Origin: Phycisphaerales bacterium
GTDB lineage: Bacteria; Planctomycetota; Phycisphaerae; Phycisphaerales; UBA1924
DNA length: 64,000 nt
NCBI GenBank assembly: GCA_035627955.1
Contig: DASPKU010000007.1
Span: 305,039 to 369,038, forward strand
Direction of reading: 5' to 3'
Shown: positions 1-8,704 of the stretch, in pieces
Position numbering within the stretch: the stretch's first letter is position 1
Layout of the letters: every line of letters begins with the position of its first letter
Notes under the pieces: model-generated
What the model saw: only the letters and a program-made list of their open reading frames with translations
Databases searched by the model: none
Told to the model about the DNA's origin: nothing
Made by a program: the position numbers and the translations under genes

Positions 1-575
1 GCCGTGTCGTACTTGGACTTCTTCTTCCCCCCGGGCCACTCCTCCTCACACAGCGGCAGGTTGATGCTCAAACACTCGTGCGCCCCCGGCAGCCCCTGCC
101 GCAGCAGCAAGTCGATCGTCCGCCGCGCCCACGCCGCGGCCACGTCCCACTTCGGCCGCCCGCTCCCCAGCCGCAGGCTCACCGCGATCGACGGCACCCC
201 CAGAAACGCCGCCTCCAGCGCCGCGGCCACCGTCCCCGAGTAAATCACATTGATCCCGCAGTTCGCCCCCGCGTTCATCCCGCTGATCAACAGGTCCGGC
301 CTCGACCCCTCCCCGAACTGCTCCGGCCAGATGTTCGCCACCGCCACCTTCACACAGTCCGCCGGCCGCGCATCCACCGCGACGCCATGCATGTGGTCCG
401 CCACCTGCACCTCGCTCCGCATCAGCGGCTGATGGAACGTCACCCCGTGCCCCGTCGCCGACTGCACCGTCAGCGGCGCCACCGGGTACACCGTCCCGAT
501 CCCCGCCAGCGCGTCGTACATCGCCACAATCCCCGGCGCCCGGATCCCGTCGTCATTCGTCAGCAGCACTCGCAT
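1..575 (-). CDS. surE: 5'/3'-nucleotidase SurE (partial, runs off left edge)
   Basis: SurE is a metal-dependent nucleoside 5'-monophosphate phosphatase. The visible 191 codons begin at an ATG (575-573) with the family N-terminus, including LTNDDGIRAPG, whose paired aspartates bind the divalent metal. A second signature, SGMNAGANCG, carries the conserved Asn and lies near residue 90. The family is usually about 250 residues, so roughly the last quarter lies outside the window. Transcription is leftward, divergent from the secreted protein at 775, with about 200 bp between the two starts. There is no strong Shine-Dalgarno sequence before the ATG. The family assignment is secure; substrate range cannot be told from sequence. 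Confidence 0.93.
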   Translation of the reverse strand, partial: MRVLLTNDDGIRAPGIVAMYDALAGIGTVYPVAPLTVQSATGHGVTFHQPLMRSEVQVADHMHGVAVDARPADCVKVAVANIWPEQFGEGSRPDLLISGMNAGANCGINVIYSGTVAAALEAAFLGVPSIAVSLRLGSGRPKWDVAAAWARRTIDLLLRQGLPGAHECLSINLPLCEEEWPGGKKKSKYDT

Positions 576-774
576 ACGCCCACCGTAGGGCAACCGTGCC
601 TCGCTCGATGCCCCGTCTCCGCACGCATGCCTGGATGCCCCTGCCTCGATGCCTTCTTCCCACCCGCGCTACCGGCCGCCCATCACGCCATGAGCTGTCG
701 GACAATGTTCGACGCGCACGGTCGTCCTCGCTGCTTTTCATACCGCCGCCCCTACCCCGTATTACCTTGGTCAC

Positions 775-1800
775 ATGCGGACCACACTCGCCCTGACCCT
801 CGCCGCCCTTGGCGCACCAGCCCTTGCCCAGACCACGGCGACATGGATCAACCCCGCGGGCGGCTCGTTCGGGAACCCCGCCAACTGGAGCACCAACGCC
901 GTGCCCGGCCCCCAGGACACCGCACGCGTCGACCTCCCCGGCACCTACACCATCACGCTCGACGCCGACCGCGCGATCGACACCCTCATCATCGCAGCCG
1001 GCCAGCCCACCCTCGACCTCGACACCCGCACCCTCACCACCCGAATCCGCCAGGACGCCGGCCTCGCGCGAATCACCAACGGCACCACGCGCGGCCGCCT
1101 GGATATGAACGGCGGGAACCTGGTCATCGAACCGAGCGCCGCCTGCCGCTCGGCGCTGCTCACCCAGACCGGCGCGGGCATCTACCTGACGGGGACTTCC
1201 CAGCTCACCGTGCGCGGCCTGCTGAGCCACACCTTCCCGGGCGATTACGGCCACCTCACGGTCGACCCCGCCGCCTCCATCCGCATCGAGAACAACGCCA
1301 CCGTCAACGCCTACTACGTCAACGTCTACGGCGTGATGCAGCTCCTCGGCGGCAACCTGTACTACGACACGCTCGACACCTATGGCTTCATTGTCGCCGA
1401 GGGCGGCACCATCGGCGGCACCCTCCAGGTCTCCCTCCGCCACGGCACCCGCCTGACCGTCGGCGAGCGCATCCCGCTGATCACCCGCGGCAACAGCCCC
1501 ATCAGCGGCGCCTTCGACGAAGTAATCATCCCGTCAGGCAACGACATCCCCGGCTATGTCCTCCAGCTCTCCATCACCCCCGACGAGGTCGCCCTTGACG
1601 TTCTCGGCGCCCCCTGCGTGATCGACTTCAACCACGACGGCGACCACGCCACCGACCAGGACATCGAGGACTTCTTCGCCTGCCTCGGCGGCCGCTGCTG
1701 CCCCACCTGTTCATCCGCCGACTTCAACGGCGACGGCGACACCGGCACCGACCAGGACATCGAAGCCTTCTTCCGCGTCCTCGGCGGCGGCAACTGCTGA
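775..1800 (+). CDS. Secreted sheet-repeat protein with C-terminal dockerin-like tag
   Basis: The protein has 341 residues. A Sec signal peptide (MRTTLALTLAALGAPALA) is followed by a WINPAGGSFGNPANW segment typical of planctomycete extracellular proteins built of short beta-strand repeats. The middle is rich in Gly, Thr and Asn with alternating hydrophobics, as in beta-helix or passenger-like folds; no catalytic motif is visible. The last 60 residues form the tag: DFNHDGDHATDQDIEDFF, CLGGRCCPTC, DFNGDGDTGTDQDIEAFF and a terminal Cys in GGGNC. It is related to the pair at 40083 and 41637. A TATTAC hexamer lies 9 nt before the ATG with no Shine-Dalgarno, so initiation may be near-leaderless. The function is unknown; surface or extracellular location is inferred. 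Confidence 0.85.
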   Translation: MRTTLALTLAALGAPALAQTTATWINPAGGSFGNPANWSTNAVPGPQDTARVDLPGTYTITLDADRAIDTLIIAAGQPTLDLDTRTLTTRIRQDAGLARITNGTTRGRLDMNGGNLVIEPSAACRSALLTQTGAGIYLTGTSQLTVRGLLSHTFPGDYGHLTVDPAASIRIENNATVNAYYVNVYGVMQLLGGNLYYDTLDTYGFIVAEGGTIGGTLQVSLRHGTRLTVGERIPLITRGNSPISGAFDEVIIPSGNDIPGYVLQLSITPDEVALDVLGAPCVIDFNHDGDHATDQDIEDFFACLGGRCCPTCSSADFNGDGDTGTDQDIEAFFRVLGGGNC

Positions 1801-2085
1801 ATAGGAACCGCGACCGTAAGGGAGCGATACGGCCGCACCTCGCGGCCGTGCGCCTCTCGCCCGTGCCACCGAGATGTCCTCATCTCGGTGGTCCTCCTCG
1901 GTGGCGTCAACTGCTGAATAGGAACCGCGACCGTAAGGGAGCGCTACGGCCGCGCCTCGCGGCCGTGCGCCTCTCGCACGTGCCACCGAGATGTCCTCAT
2001 CTCGGTGGTCCTCCTCGGTGGCGTCAACTGCTGAAATAAGAACCGCGACCGTAAGGGAGCGATACGGCCGCGCCTCGCGGCCGTG
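1791..2085. repeat. 117-bp tandem repeat, about 2.5 copies, made of elements A and B plus a gene tail
   Basis: CAACTGCTGAATAGGAACCG-type starts occur at 1791, 1908 and 2025, giving an exact 117-bp period. Each unit contains element A (AGGAACCGCGACCGTAAGG and a GGCCGC/GCGGCC palindrome), element B (GTGCCA plus a CCGAGATG/CATCTCGG hairpin) and a short copy of the 3' end of the upstream tagged gene, including its Cys and stop codons. The third unit is truncated. Element A recurs at 8596 and 9984; element B recurs at 40049, 44873, 45128 and 62772. Confidence 0.9.
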
Positions 2086-2104
2086 CTCCGTGCTCCTCAC
2101 CGCA

Positions 2105-3820
2105 CTAACACCCCTCCCCCACCACCGCCCGCAAAAACCCCTCCACATCCCCCCGCGTCCCCTCCACCCCATCGCCATCCGCGTCCGTGCTGCACGCATC
2201 GCAGCACCGCCCCGCAAGGCACGCGAAGAACGCCTCCACGTCCGCCTCGTCACCGTCAACGCCGTCGCGGTTCACATCGCTCTCGCACCGGCGCGCCGCC
2301 CGCTCGATCTCACCCCACATCAGCCCCGCCAGCGCATCCGCCCCCGCCCGCGACAGGTGCAGGTCGAACGCCACCGACAGCACCCGCGCCCCCTTCTTCC
2401 ACGCCCCCGGCACGCCCTCCAGCCCCGCCGCGGTCACCGCGGTCGGCCGCGCCAGGAACCACCGCGGGCCCTCCGACACCCACACCTCTCCGTCGAGCCC
2501 CCCGGTGCTGCTCAGCTGCATCACGCCGCCGCTGCCCGCCTTCGTCACCGCCGCCTCCGCCTGCCGGAAGTACCACGCGCTGCTGAACGCCCCGCCGCGG
2601 CTGCCCCCCAGCGCCGCCAGGTTCACCACCCCACACCGCGCATCACTCTGACAAATCTCCCAGAGCCGCGCCGCCCGCGTGAGCGCGAACCGGTCCGGCG
2701 GCGGCAGCGAGCACGAGTACATTCCCACCAGCAGGAACCACGGCTCGCCCGCGCCGATGTCCGCCAGTGCCGCGCGGTACCGCGCGATGATCGCCCGCAC
2801 GTTCTCGCGGTACACCGCCGTCGTCGCGCCATCCTCCGCCTCTCCGGGCGCAACGTTCACCCCCAGCGCAATCACCACCACCGGCGTAACCCCAGCATCC
2901 GCGAACCCGAACACGCGCAGGTGCTCGCGCAGCCCCTCGTCGCTGTACCCCCGCCCCTCGCCTTCCACGCGCAGGTGGTCCGCCGTGGTCCACCCTCCCT
3001 GCGCGATCGAGTGCACCTGCAACCCGCGCACGCCGGGGTCATAGAAGATCACCCCCGGCGTGATCAGCGCCGACCTTTCGCCGCCTTCGGCCCTCAGGCC
3101 GACATTCACCGCATCCCGCGCACGATCAAACGGCGCCCGCAGCAGCGATCCCACCTCGAAGTCCATCCACGTCCACCCCGCACGCTGCTTGTCCACCTCG
3201 CTCAACGCCCCCTCCACGCTGAACCCGCGCCCCGAGCTCACGCGCACACCCACGCGCTCCACCGCATCGGGCCCCGCGTACACCACCGCCCGGGCCCGCA
3301 GCCGCTGGCTCGCCAGCAGCTGCTGCGACGCCCGCGTCCCGCCCGCGTGCGCCAGCGGGAACAGCCGGAAGTCGGCCCGTGCCGCGCCCGCGTCCGCACC
3401 CGCGTGCAGCCGCCACTCCACCGCGTTCTCGGTCGCGAACCCCTTCACACCACCCGGCCACTCCTCTTCCAGCGCCATGTGCAGCACCCGCTCCTCCGAG
3501 TCCGCATGGTCGTAAGCCGAGCTGCCAACCCCCCGCGTCAGCTCCAGCCCGCCAGGAACGAACCCAGGCGCCGGGCAGTACACCCCGCGCCACGCCCGCG
3601 GCCTCCACACCCGCTGCATCCCCGCCGCCAGCGGCGTATGCCCCAACCCCCCCACATCACCCATCGTGTTCACCGACAGGCTGTCGCCCACCACCACCAC
3701 CCGCGTGTCGCCCTCGGTAAGCGCCCGCGCCAACCCGCGCGGCACAAACGCCGCGGGCGCAACAGGCTGGGCCATCGCAGCGCCGGTCACCAGCAACGAC
3801 ACCACCGCGAGTGGTCTCAT
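2105..3820 (-). CDS. Secreted SGNH/GDSL-type hydrolase with C-terminal dockerin-like tag
   Basis: The protein has 571 residues from the ATG at 3820, chosen because it starts the signal peptide MRPLAVVSLLVTGAAMA; an in-frame codon 10 residues earlier would spoil it. The block I motif VVVGDSLSVN carries the presumed catalytic Ser. ALGVN in mid-protein looks like block III, and FDLHLSRAG near residue 500 resembles the Asp-His block V. SGNH enzymes are esterases or acyl hydrolases acting on sugars or lipids. The C-terminus has two divergent EF-hand-like repeats, DVNRDGVDGDEADVEAFF and DADGDGVEGTRGDVEGF, linked by CLAGRCCDAC and ending in Cys; they lack the GTDQDIE consensus and are the most diverged tag in the window. 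The substrate is unknown. Confidence 0.8.
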   Translation of the reverse strand: MRPLAVVSLLVTGAAMAQPVAPAAFVPRGLARALTEGDTRVVVVGDSLSVNTMGDVGGLGHTPLAAGMQRVWRPRAWRGVYCPAPGFVPGGLELTRGVGSSAYDHADSEERVLHMALEEEWPGGVKGFATENAVEWRLHAGADAGAARADFRLFPLAHAGGTRASQQLLASQRLRARAVVYAGPDAVERVGVRVSSGRGFSVEGALSEVDKQRAGWTWMDFEVGSLLRAPFDRARDAVNVGLRAEGGERSALITPGVIFYDPGVRGLQVHSIAQGGWTTADHLRVEGEGRGYSDEGLREHLRVFGFADAGVTPVVVIALGVNVAPGEAEDGATTAVYRENVRAIIARYRAALADIGAGEPWFLLVGMYSCSLPPPDRFALTRAARLWEICQSDARCGVVNLAALGGSRGGAFSSAWYFRQAEAAVTKAGSGGVMQLSSTGGLDGEVWVSEGPRWFLARPTAVTAAGLEGVPGAWKKGARVLSVAFDLHLSRAGADALAGLMWGEIERAARRCESDVNRDGVDGDEADVEAFFACLAGRCCDACSTDADGDGVEGTRGDVEGFLRAVVGEGC

Positions 3821-3923
3821 GGTTGCGGCTCCAGCCCAGAACGGGTGCACCGATCATGGCCCGCGCGCACAACCCCGCATGAGGCCCGCCGAAACCCCTC
3901 GCTCACCGGGTGTAGCATTGCCC

Positions 3924-5564
3924 ATGCCGCTGCGCCTGTACAACACGCTCACCCGGAAGCTCGAGCCCTTCACGCCCAGTGACCCCGCGCACGTCACCTT
4001 CTACTCCTGCGGCCCCACCGTCTACGACGACGCGCACATCGGCAACTTCCGCTCCTTCCTCGCCGCGGACGTGCTCCGCCGCTTCGTCGAGTCGCCGCTG
4101 TGCGAGGTGACCACGCGTGACGGCCAGACGCACAAGGGCCCGCGCCGCGTCACCCACGTCATGAACATCACCGACGTCGGCCACATGACCGACGACGCCG
4201 AGGGCGGCGAGCAGGGCGAGGACCGCATGGCCGTCGCCGGCCGCCGCATCGAAGAAGCCAAGAAGTCCGGCAAGCTCCCCGCCGGCGTAAGCATCGACCC
4301 GCGCGACCCCTACCAGATCGCCCGCTTCTACGAGGACCGCTTCAAGGAGGACGCCCGCAAGCTCGGCCTCAAGGTGGCGCTCGAAGCCCAGCGCGACGAG
4401 TCGCTCATGCCCCGCGCCACCGCCAACGTGCAGGGCATGATCGCGGTCGTCCAGCGCCTGATCACCCGCGGCTTCGCGTACGCCGTCGGCGCACCCGGCC
4501 AGCGCGTCGTCTACTTCGACGTGCAGAAGTTCAGCACCTACGGCCGCCTCTCGGGTAACACCCTCGACCAGCTCCGCGCCGGCGCGGGCGGACGCGTCTC
4601 CGACACCAACCAGGCCCAGAAACGCCACCCCGCCGACTTCCTCCTCTGGAAAGAAGACGCCAGCCACATCATGAGGTGGGACTCGCCCTGGGGCGCCGGC
4701 TACCCCGGCTGGCACATCGAGTGCACGGCCATGAGCATCGGCCGCCTCTGGGGTACCCCGCCGCTCCGCGGCGGCTCTTCTGTTGACCTCATCAACTCGC
4801 TCCAGGTCGACAATGGCCTCCCGCTCATCGACCTGCACAGCGGCGGTGAGGACAACATCTTCCCCCACCACGAGTGCGAAATCGCCCAGTCCTGCGGCGC
4901 CTTCAACCAGGACCCCGCGGCCGGCACGTTCTCCTCGCTCTGGTTCCACCCGCGCTTCCTGCTCGTCGAGGGCACCAAGATGAGCAAGAGCAAGGGCAAC
5001 TTCTACACCCAGCGCGACCTCTTCGCCAAGGGCATCGAGCCCGCCGCCCTGCGCTTCGAGCTCATCAAAACGCACTACCGCAGCAACGCCAACTTCACCT
5101 TCCAGGGCCTACAGGACTCGCAGCGCACGATGGAACGCTGGCGCCGCTTCCGCACTGAGGCGGCGAAGGGCCAGGACGCGCCCTCGCCCGAGGCCGAGCG
5201 CGCATCGCAGGAGATCGGCGCGGCGCTGCACGAGGACCTCAACGTCGCCGCCGCGATCGCGGCGGTGAACACGTGGATGTCAAAGAGCGGTCCCAACCAG
5301 AGCGACCTCAACGCCCTGAACGTGATCGACGCGGTGCTGGGCGTGCTCGAGCTGGAAGCCCCCGCGGCGGTGACCAGCGACATCGGGCTGTTCGCCCCGG
5401 GTGTCGAGCCCGACCCGGCGGTGATCGCCAAGCTGGAGGAGCGCCGCGCCGCCCGCGCGGCCAAGGACTTCAAGCGCTCCGACCAGATCCGCGACGAGCT
5501 CGCGGCCATGGGCTACGCCATCAAGGACGTCGCGGGCGGCAAGGTGGAAGTGCGAAGGGCCTAG
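3924..5564 (+). CDS. cysS: Cysteinyl-tRNA synthetase
   Basis: This class I aminoacyl-tRNA synthetase charges tRNA-Cys. The 546-residue product starts at the ATG at 3924, giving the canonical N-terminus MPLRLYNTLTRKLEPF. The HIGH-type motif is HIGN at residues 38-41 and KMSKS is at 352-356. Zinc-site residues are visible in SCGPTVYD, ECTAMS and HHECE. It is about 85 residues longer than the E. coli enzyme; the extra sequence lies mainly between HIGN and KMSKS and includes an acidic stretch near residues 90-130 (GGEQGEDRMAV). No Shine-Dalgarno is seen; TAGCAT ends 5 nt before the ATG, so the mRNA may be leaderless. It is divergent from the SGNH hydrolase gene. Confidence 0.97.
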   Translation: MPLRLYNTLTRKLEPFTPSDPAHVTFYSCGPTVYDDAHIGNFRSFLAADVLRRFVESPLCEVTTRDGQTHKGPRRVTHVMNITDVGHMTDDAEGGEQGEDRMAVAGRRIEEAKKSGKLPAGVSIDPRDPYQIARFYEDRFKEDARKLGLKVALEAQRDESLMPRATANVQGMIAVVQRLITRGFAYAVGAPGQRVVYFDVQKFSTYGRLSGNTLDQLRAGAGGRVSDTNQAQKRHPADFLLWKEDASHIMRWDSPWGAGYPGWHIECTAMSIGRLWGTPPLRGGSSVDLINSLQVDNGLPLIDLHSGGEDNIFPHHECEIAQSCGAFNQDPAAGTFSSLWFHPRFLLVEGTKMSKSKGNFYTQRDLFAKGIEPAALRFELIKTHYRSNANFTFQGLQDSQRTMERWRRFRTEAAKGQDAPSPEAERASQEIGAALHEDLNVAAAIAAVNTWMSKSGPNQSDLNALNVIDAVLGVLELEAPAAVTSDIGLFAPGVEPDPAVIAKLEERRAARAAKDFKRSDQIRDELAAMGYAIKDVAGGKVEVRRA

Positions 5565-5569
5565 TGGCC

Positions 5570-5603
5570 ATACACCCATATTGATGGTACAATACACCCA
5601 TAT
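5570..5603 (+). promoter_or_regulatory. Direct-repeat operator and -10 box of the VapBC-type pair
   Basis: ATACACCCATAT occurs exactly twice, at 5570-5581 and 5592-5603, 22 bp (about two helical turns) apart. A TACAAT -10-like box lies at 5588-5593. The second copy overlaps the antitoxin ATG at 5602. The layout fits autoregulation by the toxin-antitoxin complex and near-leaderless transcription. Confidence 0.6.
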
Positions 5604-5850
5604 GAAGACCACGGTCGAGATCTCCGATGCGCTGTTCGAGCAGCTCCGCAAGCGCGCGCAGAAGGAGGGCGCCACGATGCGTGAGCTCATCGAGGCAGCT
5701 CTCCGGGCATTCCTCACACCGCCGCCGCGTGAGCGCAAGCCCTTCCGCCTGAAAGACGGGTCCGTTGGCGGCCGTGGACTTCAGCCGGGGGTTGATCTGA
5801 GCAACTGGAGCCACATCCGCGATCTCGCCTACCAGGGCCGCGGCGGGTGA
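5602..5850 (+). CDS. Ribbon-helix-helix antitoxin (VapB-like)
   Basis: An 82-residue protein starting at the ATG at 5602 (MKTTVEISDALFEQL). The first 40 residues have the pattern of a ribbon-helix-helix DNA-binding domain: a short strand (TTVEIS), then helices LFEQLRKRAQKEG and MRELIEAALRAFL. The C-terminal half, rich in Arg, Lys and Gly, would wrap the toxin. The stop overlaps the toxin start by 4 nt (GTGA), a translational coupling typical of vapBC operons. An upstream TTG at 5581 is in frame but lies within the operator repeat, so it is a less likely start. It is expected to neutralise the PIN toxin and repress the operon. Confidence 0.8.
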   Translation: MKTTVEISDALFEQLRKRAQKEGATMRELIEAALRAFLTPPPRERKPFRLKDGSVGGRGLQPGVDLSNWSHIRDLAYQGRGG

Positions 5851-6281
5851 TTGCGGTTGATACCAACATCTTGGTGTATGCACACCGGAAGGACTCCGCC
5901 TTCCACACGCCGGCGATGAACGTCGTCCGTTCGCTCGCGGAAGGCGTCGAGCAATGGGCGATTCCCTGGCCATGTGTACACGAGTTCCTTGCGATCGTCA
6001 CCCATCCAAAGGTGTTCTCGCCGCCGTCTACGACGGACGAAGCGCTGACGCAGGTCGACCTGTGGTTCCAATCACCGACCCTCACTGTCGTTGGAGAGTC
6101 GGAGAAGCACTGGGCGACGTTGCGAGACTTGGCCTTGAAAGCTCGTCTGCAAGGGCCGATCTTCCATGACGCGCGCATCGCTGCGATCTGCAAGGACCAT
6201 GGGATTCGTGAGCTGTGGTCGGCCGATCGCGACCTCTCCAGGTTCACGACACTCAACACGCGCAACCCGCTACTGCCTTAG
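5847..6281 (+). CDS. vapC: PIN-domain ribonuclease toxin (VapC-like)
   Basis: A 144-residue PIN-domain protein starting at a GTG that overlaps the antitoxin stop. The Mg-binding acidic residues are visible: Asp in VDTNILVYA at the N-terminus, Glu in CVHEFL near residue 48, Asp in FHDARIAAIC near 112 and Asp in SADRDLSRF near 130. VapC toxins are endoribonucleases that cleave tRNA or rRNA. Its stop (6279-6281) overlaps the stop of the convergent phosphatase gene by 2-3 bases. Third-position GC is lower than in the neighbours, consistent with acquisition by transfer. Confidence 0.88.
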   Translation: MIAVDTNILVYAHRKDSAFHTPAMNVVRSLAEGVEQWAIPWPCVHEFLAIVTHPKVFSPPSTTDEALTQVDLWFQSPTLTVVGESEKHWATLRDLALKARLQGPIFHDARIAAICKDHGIRELWSADRDLSRFTTLNTRNPLLP

Positions 6282-7066
6282 GGGGCCGCCCACTCGGCCT
6301 TGCGCACCGCCTCAAGCTCCTGCTTGAACTTCTCGTTCTTGAGCAGCGCATCAGCAATCGCGTCGCCCAGGGCCATGCCGGCGCAGACGTCCGTCGGGTA
6401 GTGGACGCCGGCGATGACGCGGTCGAGCGCGACCAGGCGGGCGCGGTCCCGGAGCGCGTCCTTGCTGCCCGGCGCGAGCTCCCCGAGCACGCGGGACCAG
6501 ACCATGCCGAGCGTGGCGTGCCCGCTCGGGTAGCCGTTGCTGTCGCTGTGCTTGAGCAGCGGCTTGACGCGCGGGTCCTGCAGCGGCGGGCGCAGGCGGT
6601 TGTAGGTCTCCTTGGCGGGAGAGATGGCGACGTGGTACGCGTCGTTGTCGATTCGCTTGAAGAGGGCCGCGGTCCTGGGGTACTTCGCGGGTGTGAAGCC
6701 CTCGCCGCGTTCGCCCATCGCCTCGCCGAAGGTAAAGGGCGTCATCTTCTCCTCGGCCTCCATCCGCTTCTTCGCGGCCTCGGTCGCCTCGGCGCGGATG
6801 GCCAGGAGCAGGTCGGCCTCCGCCTTGGTCATGGGCGAGGCGCGGTCGAAGGGGCGGGGCAGCACAGCGCTCACGTCGACGTCGCCCATCTTGAGGAAGA
6901 AGGTCTGGGGAGCGGGGGCAGCGACTGGGCCGGCGGGTTGGGTGGCGGGCTGCGTTGCAGACTGAGTGGTGGGTTGTGAGACGACGGGCTGCTCTTCGGC
7001 GACCGGGCGCGTGCAGCCGGTGAGCAGGACGGCGGCGGCGAGCAGGGTGAGTATCCGGGTGTTCAT
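6278..7066 (-). CDS. PAP2-family acid phosphatase, lipoprotein
   Basis: 262 residues from the ATG at 7066, which is preceded by AGGAGA at good spacing and begins a lipoprotein signal (MNTRILTLLAAAVLLTGC, lipobox LLTGC). After a Pro/Gln/Thr-rich linker, the PAP2 phosphatase core shows all three signature blocks: KETYNRLRPP, YPSGHATLG and a third block ending in HYPTDVCAG with its Arg and His. This is the class A non-specific acid phosphatase arrangement. It would act as a lipid-anchored periplasmic phosphomonoesterase. An earlier in-frame start (7132) exists but lacks the signal at its N-terminus. Confidence 0.9.
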   Translation of the reverse strand: MNTRILTLLAAAVLLTGCTRPVAEEQPVVSQPTTQSATQPATQPAGPVAAPAPQTFFLKMGDVDVSAVLPRPFDRASPMTKAEADLLLAIRAEATEAAKKRMEAEEKMTPFTFGEAMGERGEGFTPAKYPRTAALFKRIDNDAYHVAISPAKETYNRLRPPLQDPRVKPLLKHSDSNGYPSGHATLGMVWSRVLGELAPGSKDALRDRARLVALDRVIAGVHYPTDVCAGMALGDAIADALLKNEKFKQELEAVRKAEWAAP

Positions 7067-7116
7067 CGTCTCTCCTGAGGGCAGGCAGTGGTCGAGCGGG
7101 CACGCTCTCGTTGCAC

Positions 7117-7136
7117 CCCTTTGCTCGTGCAAAGGG
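7117..7136 (-). terminator. Possible hairpin terminator after cystathionine beta-synthase
   Basis: CCCTTTGC (7117-7124) and GCAAAGGG (7129-7136) form an 8-bp stem with a TCGT loop, 21 bp past the stop of the cbs gene. There is no T-tract, so intrinsic termination is only a possibility. Confidence 0.3.
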
Positions 7137-7157
7137 CTCGTTGCTGGGATGCGATCC

Positions 7158-8528
7158 TTACTTGCGGCGGCTCATGAAGTCCAGCACGTCGATCTTGCTC
7201 ACGATCCCCACGATCTTGTTGTTGTCCACCACAACGCCCACCTGGTCGGTCTCGAAGATTCGGAACAGCTCCTCGATGCGGGCCTTGGGGTAAATCAACC
7301 CGCCGATGGGGTGGCTGATGGTCTTCACCGGGCTGGTGACGGTAACCGTGCCGTCCTGCAGCCCGCGGAGGACGTCCACCTCGTGCACCATGCCGGTGGG
7401 GTGGCCCGCGCCGTCCACGATCGGCACCTGCGAAATGCCGTGCTCCTTGAACATGCCGATGATCTGGCCCACCGTCTTCTCCGGCGCGGCCGTGATGATC
7501 GGCCGCTTGGCCATCGCGCCGAGGATCTCCTCGACAACACCCAGGTCACGGTCCGAGCCCAGGAACCCGTGGTCCTTCATCCATGCGTCGCTGAGGAACT
7601 TGGTGGTGTAGCGGGTGGCCGAGTCGGGCAGCAGCGTGATCACCTTCTTGCCCGGGCCGAGCTGCTGGGCGACCTTGATGGCGATGTGCACGTTGCAGCC
7701 CGACGAGCCGCCACAGAAAAGCCCCTCCTCCCGCACCAGGCGGCGGGCCATGGTGAAGGCTTCCTTGTCGTTGGTCTGGTGGAACTCGTCGACGACGCTG
7801 TAGTCCATCGCGTCGCAGAGGATGTCCTCGCCGATGCCCTCGACCTTGTACACGTGCGGCGTAGGCATCGTCTTGGTGTAGAAGTAGTGGTAGTGGACCG
7901 AGCCGATGGGATCGACGCCCACCACGCGGATGTGCGGCGCCTTCTTCTTGATGTACCGCCCGATGCCGGAGACGGTGCCGCCCGTGCCAGCGCCGGCGAC
8001 CACGGCGTCGAACTTGCCGCCCGTGTCCTCCCAGATCTCCGCGCCGGTGCTCAGCTCGTGGGCCTCGATGTTGAGCTTGTTGTGGTACTGGTTGACGTAG
8101 AAGGCGCCGGGGGTCTCGCGGGCGATCCGCTTGGCGGTCTCGACGTAGTGCTGGGGAGAATCGCCGGGCACGTCGGTGGGCGTGATCACCACCTCGGCCC
8201 CAAAGGCCTTGAGCATGTTCACCTTCTCCAGCGACATCTTGTCGGGCATGGTGAACACGCAGCGGTAGCCGCGCACCGCGGCCCACATGGCAACGCCCTG
8301 CCCGGTGTTCCCCGAGGTGTTCTCCACGATCGTCGCACCGGGCTTGATCAGCCCCATCTGCTCCGACCGGTTCAGGATGTGCACCGCCATCCGGTCCTTG
8401 ATGGAGCCCGTGGGGTTCATGTACTCGCACTTCACCCACACCTCCGCGGCGCCAGCGGGGACCACCTTGTTCAGCTTGACCAGGGGGGTGTGTCCGACAG
8501 CGTCCAGGATGTTGTTGTACATGGGCAC
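7158..8528 (-). CDS. cbs: Cystathionine beta-synthase with two CBS domains
   Basis: A PLP enzyme that condenses homocysteine with serine in the transsulfuration pathway. The 456-residue product has a fold type II catalytic core with the PLP lysine at residue 44 (GSIKDRMA), the Asn loop TSGNTGQG, the phosphate-binding GAGTGGTVSGIG and CGGSSG. Two CBS motifs follow at about 330-456 and could bind adenine nucleotides for regulation. The N-terminal haem segment of the human enzyme is absent. The GTG at 8528 is preferred because GGAGG lies 7 nt upstream of it; an ATG two codons later has poorer spacing. A cysteine synthase role cannot be excluded. Confidence 0.9.
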   Translation of the reverse strand: MPMYNNILDAVGHTPLVKLNKVVPAGAAEVWVKCEYMNPTGSIKDRMAVHILNRSEQMGLIKPGATIVENTSGNTGQGVAMWAAVRGYRCVFTMPDKMSLEKVNMLKAFGAEVVITPTDVPGDSPQHYVETAKRIARETPGAFYVNQYHNKLNIEAHELSTGAEIWEDTGGKFDAVVAGAGTGGTVSGIGRYIKKKAPHIRVVGVDPIGSVHYHYFYTKTMPTPHVYKVEGIGEDILCDAMDYSVVDEFHQTNDKEAFTMARRLVREEGLFCGGSSGCNVHIAIKVAQQLGPGKKVITLLPDSATRYTTKFLSDAWMKDHGFLGSDRDLGVVEEILGAMAKRPIITAAPEKTVGQIIGMFKEHGISQVPIVDGAGHPTGMVHEVDVLRGLQDGTVTVTSPVKTISHPIGGLIYPKARIEELFRIFETDQVGVVVDNNKIVGIVSKIDVLDFMSRRK

Positions 8529-8595
8529 GTTGCTCGCCTCCGTTGGGTGGGGGCGATTCTACGTGCGGGGGTGTACGGAGACAGGTAGGGACAAA

Positions 8596-8647
8596 TAGGA
8601 ACCACGACCGTCAGGGAGCGATACGGCCGCGCCTCGCGGCCGTGCGT
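8596..8647 (+). repeat. Solitary element A copy
   Basis: TAGGAACCACGACCGTCAGG followed by GGCCGCGCCTCGCGGCC matches the element A part of the 117-bp unit at 1791-2085, with two changes in the first 20 bases. It lies between the divergent cbs gene and the membrane protein gene. Confidence 0.85.
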
Positions 8648-8704
8648 TCTCACACCCACACAAATGCCCCTGAACTCACCCCCCACCCAGTACGCTATAG
8701 CTCC

